NCBI GenBank assembly: GCA_027488135.1
Contig: JAIYCH010000089.1
Coordinates: forward strand, 62,001 to 126,000
Source: Saprospiraceae bacterium
GTDB taxonomy: Bacteria; Bacteroidota; Bacteroidia; Chitinophagales; Saprospiraceae
Length of the DNA: 64,000 nt
Direction: 5' to 3'
The notes under the pieces were generated by a model. That model was not told where the DNA came from. It did not search any database and saw only the letters and a list, made by a program, of their open reading frames with translations. Below are positions 53,974-62,000 of the stretch, in pieces; position 1 is the stretch's first letter; each line of letters starts with the position of its first letter. Both the position numbers and the translations under genes were made by a program.

Positions 53974-54903
53974 TTATTTTATGAATGACAAATTTCTGGA
54001 GAGGCCATTAAAACCAGTTCTTTTAACGGCAGAACTTTCAAAAAGATCTGCAAACTTTTCTTCCGTCAGCGCATGCCAATCTTGAGAAGTTAAATCAAGA
54101 AGTTCCTCTTTAGGAAAAAAATTTACTTCGCTGTGAGGCGTTGAAAATTTATTCCACGGGCAAACATCTTGACAAATATCACAACCAAAAACCCAATTAT
54201 CCATTTTATCTTTAAATTCATCTGGTATTTGAGATTTTAGTTCAATCGTAAGGTAAGAGATACATTTTTTAGCATCCATTAAATAGCCATTTTTGTCAAT
54301 GGCATCGGTTGGACATGCGTCAATACAACGGCGACAGGACCCACAATAATCCCTCATTGGACTATCATAAGGCAGTTCAGTGTCTATGATAATTTCTGCC
54401 AAAAAGAAAAATGACCCTGCTTGAGGATGAATCAGCAGAGTATTTTTACCTTTCCAACCTAAACCGGCTAACTCGGCCCAATCTCTTTCCATAATCGGCG
54501 CAGAATCGGTAAAATATCTACCCTGGCAATTGGGACAAATTTCTTGAATAGTAGAAAAAAGACTTTTCAATTTTTTCCTTAATACTTTATGATAATCTTT
54601 TCCAAAAGCGTATTTAGCTATTTTGGGTGCATTTTTATCCTTTTGTATATTTTTTGTGGCGTAATTAAAAGAGAGAACAATGACTGTTTTAGCACCTGGT
54701 ACTAATTGGCGTGGATCTTTTCGCAGATTGAAATGATTTTCCATATACTTCATTTCACCTTGATATCCCATTTCAAGCCACTGAGTTAATCTTTCAGCAG
54801 ACTGATCCAAAGAACTTGCTCTGGCAAAACCAATACGAGAAAAGCCCAATGTTTTTGCTGCTTCAATAATTAAATTCTTCTGTTCAAATTGATTTTCACT
54901 CAC
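53974..54903 (-). CDS. queG: Epoxyqueuosine reductase
   Basis: This 309-residue B12- and Fe-S-dependent enzyme reduces epoxyqueuosine in tRNA to queuosine, the last step of the pathway. Two 4Fe-4S motifs are seen, CGSCRRCIDACPTDAI and CDICQDVCPWN. The N-terminal half carries the DUF1730-type cobalamin domain (ALGFSRIGFARA…, NFNLRKDPRQLVPGAKTVIV). The length is a little shorter than that of the longer homologues. It is 11 bp after the DUF721 gene. QueE is in the same window. Confidence 0.93.
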   Translation of the reverse strand: MSENQFEQKNLIIEAAKTLGFSRIGFARASSLDQSAERLTQWLEMGYQGEMKYMENHFNLRKDPRQLVPGAKTVIVLSFNYATKNIQKDKNAPKIAKYAFGKDYHKVLRKKLKSLFSTIQEICPNCQGRYFTDSAPIMERDWAELAGLGWKGKNTLLIHPQAGSFFFLAEIIIDTELPYDSPMRDYCGSCRRCIDACPTDAIDKNGYLMDAKKCISYLTIELKSQIPDEFKDKMDNWVFGCDICQDVCPWNKFSTPHSEVNFFPKEELLDLTSQDWHALTEEKFADLFESSAVKRTGFNGLSRNLSFIK

Positions 54904-54914
54904 ATTATAGCGAA

Positions 54915-55205
54915 TTAATGAAATTTAATTTCCTTAATTTGCTGTTCTCCGAGTGCCTCATTTAGAATATTTAACAACTTTATTTTACCCAAAGAAAGTT
55001 CATGTCTAAGAGAAGGTACATCGATATACAGAAAAAGCACGTTATTTTTCAAATATATCTTTGTCGTATGATTTGAAATATAAGCACCCATAGTTTGTCT
55101 GTAAACAGCCTGTACTCTGGTGGCACTTACTCCATTTTCATTACTGTACTGACTAAATAAAGAAGTAAGAACCACCTTTAAAGATCGCTCTGGTTTAAAA
55201 GCCAT
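54915..55205 (-). CDS. DUF721 (DciA-like) protein
   Basis: This 96-residue protein has the DUF721 pattern with LKNNVLFLYIDVPSLRHELSLGKIKLLNILNEALG. DciA proteins help load the replicative helicase in many bacteria; whether the short Bacteroidota form does so is not shown. The start codon overlaps the stop of the asparaginase gene (TAATG). Confidence 0.85.
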   Translation of the reverse strand: MAFKPERSLKVVLTSLFSQYSNENGVSATRVQAVYRQTMGAYISNHTTKIYLKNNVLFLYIDVPSLRHELSLGKIKLLNILNEALGEQQIKEIKFH

Positions 55206-56179
55206 TATTTACCAAATTTTGAGTCGAAAACCGTATTTTTTCCTTCTTTATTGATCGTATATTTAAAGTTATCATGAACAGCCCAAGCACCGTATTCACC
55301 TTTAACATTCATAGCGACAATACCCACTTGTTTACTAGTATCAGCTGCAAGACCGGGAATCTTTTCAAATAATCTATTTACGGATAACCTTGCTGCTTCC
55401 TGAGGAGATTTTCCTTGTCTCATGAATTCTACACAAAGGAAGGTACATAAATTTTTAAGTACTAATTCGCCCAGACCGGTACATGCGGCTGCACCGACGG
55501 TACCATCCACAAAAAGCCCTGCACCTAATACAGGAGAATCACCGATTCTACCATTCATTTTAAACGCCCAGCCACTGGTAGAACAAGCGCCACATAATCT
55601 TCCCTTAGCATCGACGGCTAAAATACCAATGGTATCATGATTACCTGGATGATAATTATTATCAGTCAACCATTTTTCCCAAGTTACCTTGGCATGATCA
55701 GACATAAGATTTTCCGTTTTGAATCCCTCTGCCAAAGCAAATTTCAGGGCACCTCCACCGGCCAACATAACATGAGGTGTTTTTTCCATAACTTTTCTGG
55801 CTACGCTAATTGGGTGCATGATTCCTTCGAGGAATACAACGCTTCCAGCATTACCCTTTTCATCCATTATACATGCATCGAGCGTAACCTTACCATCACG
55901 ATCTGGGTATCCGCCGTAACCAACACTTGTGTCAAGCACATCAGCTTCAGGAATTCTTGCCCCTGCCTCCACTGCGTCCAGCGAATAATTAGTTTCAGAC
56001 ATTTTCAACCAAGCGGCCGTCGTAGCTTTTTCATTTGGCCAGGTTGCGATAACAGATGCAATGTCTTTAACCTTATCATCATCTGCGGAAATATGCTTAC
56101 CCTCTGCATTTTTTGAAAATAAATAAGTTCCGACAGCAGTTAAAGCACTGCTTGCAATAAATTTTCTTCTATTCAGCAT
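55205..56179 (-). CDS. N4-(beta-N-acetylglucosaminyl)-L-asparaginase-type Ntn hydrolase
   Basis: This 324-residue exported Ntn hydrolase has a twin-arginine signal (NRRKFIASSALTAVGTYLF). The autoprocessing site is HDTIGILAVD with Thr183 as the nucleophile, as in aspartylglucosaminidase; GRIGDSPVLGAGLFVDG and AACTGLGE are also typical. It cleaves the sugar-asparagine link or similar amides in the periplasm. First gene of the operon with DUF721, queG and the AI-2E transporter. Confidence 0.9.
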   Translation of the reverse strand: MLNRRKFIASSALTAVGTYLFSKNAEGKHISADDDKVKDIASVIATWPNEKATTAAWLKMSETNYSLDAVEAGARIPEADVLDTSVGYGGYPDRDGKVTLDACIMDEKGNAGSVVFLEGIMHPISVARKVMEKTPHVMLAGGGALKFALAEGFKTENLMSDHAKVTWEKWLTDNNYHPGNHDTIGILAVDAKGRLCGACSTSGWAFKMNGRIGDSPVLGAGLFVDGTVGAAACTGLGELVLKNLCTFLCVEFMRQGKSPQEAARLSVNRLFEKIPGLAADTSKQVGIVAMNVKGEYGAWAVHDNFKYTINKEGKNTVFDSKFGK

Positions 56180-56264
56180 AGTAGATGATTTAATTTAATT
56201 AAAGACTGTGAAATTATAAAAAGAAAAAAGAAAATAAAAAATAACATTAAAAATCCTCAAACTT

Positions 56265-58904
56265 TTATCTGATCAGCATAAAACTTCCTTGTTTCAAAAA
56301 TTCGCCTCCATTTTTCAATACTAAGACAATTGAATAAAGATAAGTATCATTACTCAGTTTAAAATCTGATGTAGTACCATTCCAACCAAGGTATTCATCA
56401 TTGGGTTGAAAACCTTCCTTTTTGAATACAATTTCTCCATATCTATTATAAATTTCAAACGACTTGATCTCTTTTACTTGTTCAGCATCGGCAAAAACGG
56501 TAATAAAATCATTGATTCCGTCACCATTTGGAGAAAAAGCATTGGGAACAAAAACGGAAAAAGTATTATCTACCGTAATTTGAGAAGTAACAGACTCTGT
56601 ACAACCAAAGACATTGGTAATCTGAACCCTTAAAAGCCCCCCTTTTTCAGCTAAAATTTCAGGATGTAAGCATTGGTAGCAACTTAGATTAAATTCAGGG
56701 CTCCAGGAGACCGATTTTATAAGAGAAGCTGGAATATTAATCTGCGGTTGTAACACAGATTTATCCCCAAAAGAAAGTTTAATAGCTGGAGGCAATTGAA
56801 TCATTTTAGCATACAGGGCAGGCATAATAAAATCTTGTTCGAGGATACAATATCTGTTATCCCGAATGATAAGAGAATATGACTTACCTGGTATTAAATC
56901 ATTAAAAATAGATTCGTCTTTAAAGGGAGAACCCTTATTCACAGAATATGAATAGGGCGGAATACCTCCACTATTCCCAATTTGCAAACTATTTGAGGTA
57001 AACTGAGAGCAATCGAAAACCAATGGAGTTAGTGGCCCTGGTTCTATAATTTCGGCCTCTGCTGAGGTTTTACAATTATTTACATCGACAATAGTAACAC
57101 TATATTTCCCTTTACCTAATCCCGAAGGATTAGGCAGATTGGGTAAGCCACCAGACCAATTAAATTGATAGGGTGTTGTTCCACCACTAACTGCTACCAA
57201 AATTTTTCCATCTTTGCCATTTGCACAGCTTACTGAGCTGGTGGAGGTAATTGTTTGCAGATTAAAATGTCTGACCTCTGCAATACCTTGAAACTCCCCT
57301 TCACATTCACCGTCAGAGAAAGACAAAATTTGAATTTTACCTTTGGCGCCAGTTTTGATCAGATAATCATTATTCATCTGATTAGTGACCAGTACGGCTG
57401 GCAAACTGTCAGCTTTCCAGGTAAATGAGAAAGGAGATTTACCATTAAACACCACAGGAATTTCTGCTAAGCTACCCGGACAAATATCCATTATACCACT
57501 TATTTTAGCTTGAGGAGGTGTTTTACGGGTAATTCTAATGGTATCCGAAAGCTCTCTTTTACATTTATCTGACACATTAAGTACTAAAAAAGTATCTTTT
57601 GGAGGAATGAACTTTATTTGTGAGGATCTCAAACCATTTCCCCATAAAAAGGAATATGGAGGTACTCCGCCAATAGGATTTACATTTATCGTCAGCGTAT
57701 CACCTAAACAAAAAGTAACATTTTTTAAACCATTCCTTAATTTGGAAACATCTTTTATAAATAATCTGGCGGTATCAGCAATACAAGCGCAGGGAAAATC
57801 TAGTTGTAAGATGAGCTCTTCCGAAGCCTCATCCTCATTATCCAAGATGGTATTTATGGGTAAATCAAAGAAAGATTTATTTTCTGGAATGGTAATCTCT
57901 TTAGGTAGCCGTTCAAAATCGACCCCTTCCTTTGCTTTACTATCTATAGCCACCTTTATCTTTACGATAAGAGGTTGCTGTAAATTATCTGCATTCAATC
58001 TATTCAATCTAAAAAAACCATTATTACATCCCTCCTCAATGATTTGAGCTTCATCAGGAGAAGAACCGTTTAATTTAGCTCCTCCACCGATATTAAAACT
58101 TTCCGCTTCCAGGAAAACAGCAGAATCAAACTTCCCATCAGACACATCAGCAACCAGCAGCCTAATTCTATAGGTTTGGCATGGAATCAGCTTAAGTAAA
58201 GCTGTTAATGGGCGTGTAAAACCATCATATTGGATTCTTTCTTGATTTGGACTATTCGCCCAGGTTCTATTGCAACGGGCAGCATCTTCAGGATGCATAT
58301 TGTCTGAATAAAACAAAGCGTTTTGTGAATTATTTACGGTATTAATAGAGACAAAAGCATTGGAACCTGGCACAAGAGCCACATTTTCTCCTTTATTATT
58401 AAAGGAACCATTTATCCCTGGTCCGCTGACAAAAAAGCCAAAAACATCATTAAACTTTTCACCAACGTATTCACAATACTCATCTGAGGCAAAAACATAT
58501 CTAAAATTCACAAAACTATCCAAGGGGACAAAATCAAATTCAATACCCACGACATCAAAAACAGGTCCGGTAGCTAATTTAACTAAATCAACATCACTTG
58601 ATACATCTCCAAAATCAGTAGTAATGTCTCTTTTTTGATTAGGACCTTCAGCATTTTTAACATTTCCCGTAGAAAGAATGATTCCCTTTTCCAATCCAAT
58701 ACTTGATTTACCCCCTTCAAAAAAACCAATACCAGCTCTATTGCCAATAGACCGAATTTTTGAAATATTTTTACAAGCTCCATTTACAAAAACATCTTGA
58801 ACAAGTACCTCTGGTGAATAAGAATTATTAATTTTTATATTCTGGCCATTTAATGCCAAAACATTAAAAATCAACGTTAAAAAGGAAAACAAAAAATTTC
58901 TCAT
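56265..58904 (-). CDS. Secreted T9SS protein with choice-of-anchor L and type B sorting domain
   Basis: The product is 879 residues. A signal peptide covers ~1-20; residues ~25-275 form a choice-of-anchor L domain (ASDEYCEYVG, DVFGFFVSGPGING). Then Ig-like/Calx-beta-like segments follow, with a SprB-type repeat at about 590-660 (SCANGKDGKILVAVSGGTTP). The C-terminus is a gliding-motility-associated type B domain (FVPNAFSPNGDGINDF, IYNRYGEIVF) that directs export by the type IX system. The ATG at 58904 is chosen, where the signal starts. Divergent from the giant repeat gene. Probably a cell-surface or extracellular adhesin; ligand unknown. Confidence 0.9.
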   Translation of the reverse strand: MRNFLFSFLTLIFNVLALNGQNIKINNSYSPEVLVQDVFVNGACKNISKIRSIGNRAGIGFFEGGKSSIGLEKGIILSTGNVKNAEGPNQKRDITTDFGDVSSDVDLVKLATGPVFDVVGIEFDFVPLDSFVNFRYVFASDEYCEYVGEKFNDVFGFFVSGPGINGSFNNKGENVALVPGSNAFVSINTVNNSQNALFYSDNMHPEDAARCNRTWANSPNQERIQYDGFTRPLTALLKLIPCQTYRIRLLVADVSDGKFDSAVFLEAESFNIGGGAKLNGSSPDEAQIIEEGCNNGFFRLNRLNADNLQQPLIVKIKVAIDSKAKEGVDFERLPKEITIPENKSFFDLPINTILDNEDEASEELILQLDFPCACIADTARLFIKDVSKLRNGLKNVTFCLGDTLTINVNPIGGVPPYSFLWGNGLRSSQIKFIPPKDTFLVLNVSDKCKRELSDTIRITRKTPPQAKISGIMDICPGSLAEIPVVFNGKSPFSFTWKADSLPAVLVTNQMNNDYLIKTGAKGKIQILSFSDGECEGEFQGIAEVRHFNLQTITSTSSVSCANGKDGKILVAVSGGTTPYQFNWSGGLPNLPNPSGLGKGKYSVTIVDVNNCKTSAEAEIIEPGPLTPLVFDCSQFTSNSLQIGNSGGIPPYSYSVNKGSPFKDESIFNDLIPGKSYSLIIRDNRYCILEQDFIMPALYAKMIQLPPAIKLSFGDKSVLQPQINIPASLIKSVSWSPEFNLSCYQCLHPEILAEKGGLLRVQITNVFGCTESVTSQITVDNTFSVFVPNAFSPNGDGINDFITVFADAEQVKEIKSFEIYNRYGEIVFKKEGFQPNDEYLGWNGTTSDFKLSNDTYLYSIVLVLKNGGEFLKQGSFMLIR

Positions 58905-58999
58905 GTAATTTTGAAGAAATATGACCACTTAATACGACCTTAAAAACGGTAAATTTCCTGATAAATTGTTAAAAATCTGTTTGTAAGGAAAAATGAAAT

Positions 59000-59007
59000 T
59001 ATATTTG
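59000..59007 (+). promoter_or_regulatory. -7 box of the giant repeat gene
   Basis: TATATTTG is an exact TAnnTTTG element 20 nt before the ATG, with TTTG 16 nt upstream (58980-58983), a little closer than usual. Confidence 0.4.
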
Positions 59008-59027
59008 CTATATAAAGAATTCATATC

Positions 59028-62000
59028 ATGCGCCCAATTCTCATTTTTCTTATTCTATTCTTACCATTTTTTGCCGTTTCACAAATTAGAATAGGTAATT
59101 GTGGAAAATGGAAATACATCAAACTAAGTGAAAAGGACACGGTAACGCAGACGTGCCCGGGTGATACTAAAAATGACTGGAAATTTTTCACTTTTGAACC
59201 TGGCATTCCCCCTCTTCATATTGTTGTTACGGATACTTTTGGTAACATAGAACTGGTCAGACCATTTATGTCTGCAAATTTTGAAAGTTTTAAACCTGGA
59301 TTTTATAGGGTTTATGGGTTGTACTATCCCTTTACTTATTATTTAAAACCTGGTAAAAATATTTTTAAAGATACCATGGGTAGCTACTGTTATGGTTTTA
59401 CTGAAAATTATGTATTAATCAACAACAATGTTCCAGATCCCGGTGAAATTTCTCTTTCAAAAGGTAATTTGTCTAATTTAATTTGCCCCAATGCAGAAAC
59501 GGATCAAACCCTTCAATTTCAAACGAATAGTCCTTCTCCACTATACACCTACCTACTGACCAATTCAAAAAATGTAATATTAGCCGTCCAGAGTAATGGA
59601 ATTTTTGATTTCAAAAACTTACCTTCAGGCAAATATTATGTTCAAGGACTAGCCTACACAGGCACACTTCAAGCTAAAGCAGGTCAATTCCTTGACGCTG
59701 TTCCTCTGAGTAAAAATTGTTTTACAAAGACCTTCAAAGCCATTGAGATTGAAAAAAAATCACCTGAAGGAGGTGAAATTTCCATACAGAATAGCCAATC
59801 TTCCAAACAATATATCTGCACCCAATTTACATCAAGTGACACTATTAAAATAAGTCATTCAGGAGATACCTACTTAAATTATTCTTTTTTGGTGCTGGAT
59901 GGGAATAATAATGTAAAGGGGGTAGAAAAAGAAGCAACTATTCAATTAAATAAGTATCCAACAGGATCATATAAAATTATTGGTATATCTCATCTTTTGG
60001 CATTACCAAATTTGATCAATGAACCTTTAGGAAGGATTATTTCTGGGTTACCATGTATTGATATTTCAAAGAACCAACTAGAATTATTCATAGAAAATAT
60101 AAATGTTATCAATTTTAAATCAGCCCGAGCCAAGGGAGATTCAATATGGTGCGTCAATGCACCGGAAACCCTTAGTTTAACAGCTTTAGGGTCAGGTTCT
60201 GACCATGTTCAATTGGTTTGGATAGCTACAGACAGAGATGGAAAAGTATTAGGAATAGACAAAAATCCTGACGCTATTTCAATGGATAAAATAAATGAAA
60301 CACTATTCCAGTTTTACGCATTGGCATACACAGGTAATTTAATTTTGAACATTGGCGATAACTTAAATAAATCTTTGGTTTCCACCGGTTGCTTTGATTT
60401 GTCAGAAACATTTTATTCTGTAAGAAAAAAAGAGACTAAAGGCGGAACCATTAGGTTCTCAAATGCCAATCAATTGACTAATATCTGCTTGGGACCAACG
60501 TCGAACTATAGTATTCAGGCAGTCATGTTTAATTCCTTAGGGGAAAAATCCATCTATCTTTTAACCAATAACCGAAGTGAAATAATAAGCACTTCCGTAA
60601 ACGGTCAATTTTCTTTAAACAATTTAAATTCAGGACAATACTCTATCAGCGGGCTATCTTACACCGGGTCTTTATCTTTTGGTACAGGATCGAGAATGGA
60701 TACTACTATTTTCAGTAATGAGTGTTACAGTTTATCTGAAAATACTTTGAATTTTCAAAAAACCATTACCGATGGGGCTACGATTTCATTTGACAATGGT
60801 CAAAATACGGTCAGCACCTGTAAAGGGGTAAAAGTCAAAACTTTTGAGCTAAAAAATAATGCGCTAATCACCCAAAAGTATGCTTATGCGCTCACTAATG
60901 AAATTGGAAAAGTCATACAAATTGAAAAAGGTAATACATTACTGCTAAAAGATTCTTCACTGCTTATTTATTACGTGCAAGGTATTGCCTATTCTGGTGA
61001 ACTCACCATAAACTTAGGCGACAATATAAATGGAAGGATTCTATCCTCCGGTTGTCATTCTCTCTCTAAAAACAGATTAACCATAAGTTTTGACAATATA
61101 AATGCAGGAAAATTAATTCTTCAAAAAACAGTAACCTGTGTTTCACCAAATGAAGTGAAAAGCATTCCAATAAACCTTACAGGCGCAACAGGTAATTATG
61201 CCTGGCTATTGTGTGATACACTAAATCAATTATTGGAAGTTCAAACCAGCCAATTACCTTTTGTTAAAAGAGGACTACCTGGTAAGATTAGAATATATGG
61301 ATTTTCCTATTTAGACCAACCATCCTACCAAATTGGAAGATCCGTCTTTTTACAGAATTATAATATATCCTGCTTTGAATTAACCTTAGGATTTCAAGAA
61401 GTTACCTGGTCTGAGATTGACGGGGGAAATATTGCTGTAAATGGAAACAATGCCAATGTAGCTATTTGTCAATCAGATCTTTCAAAACCTTTACAGCTTT
61501 CAAATACCAGTAACGCGGTAGGTGACCAATATATTTATCTTATTGCCGATAAACAACAAAAATTAGTAGCCACCTCCACCACTAATAGCATAGATTTAAG
61601 TGCTTTCAACGGAGGAATCTACTTTATATATGGCCTATCTTACTCGGGAACATTTAATTTGACACCGGGAGATGTAATTCCTAAGGATAATAGCAGCAGT
61701 ATTTGTGCATCTTTGTCAAAAAATACTATTTCAATAGATATAACAGCCACTTCTGTCGGGAAAATATCTTTTATTGGGGAAAAAGATAATGTTCAAATTT
61801 GCGCAAAGAAAAGTGTACAATCCTTAAAATTAAATCCTATTGAAAGCAATGTGGCTAGAAAAACTTTCTTACTAACCAATGCAAATGGTAAGATATTAGC
61901 GATTTTCAATAACAACCAAATTCCAAATATTGACAAGATAAATGATTTGGTTTTAAGGATATATGGCTTGGGGTATAATGGCACACTAAACGCCAAAGTT

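Noticed and set aside
57538-58047. 169-codon plus-strand frame opposite the T9SS protein
   Set aside because: It lies wholly within the long, well-supported opposite-strand gene and has no motif of its own.
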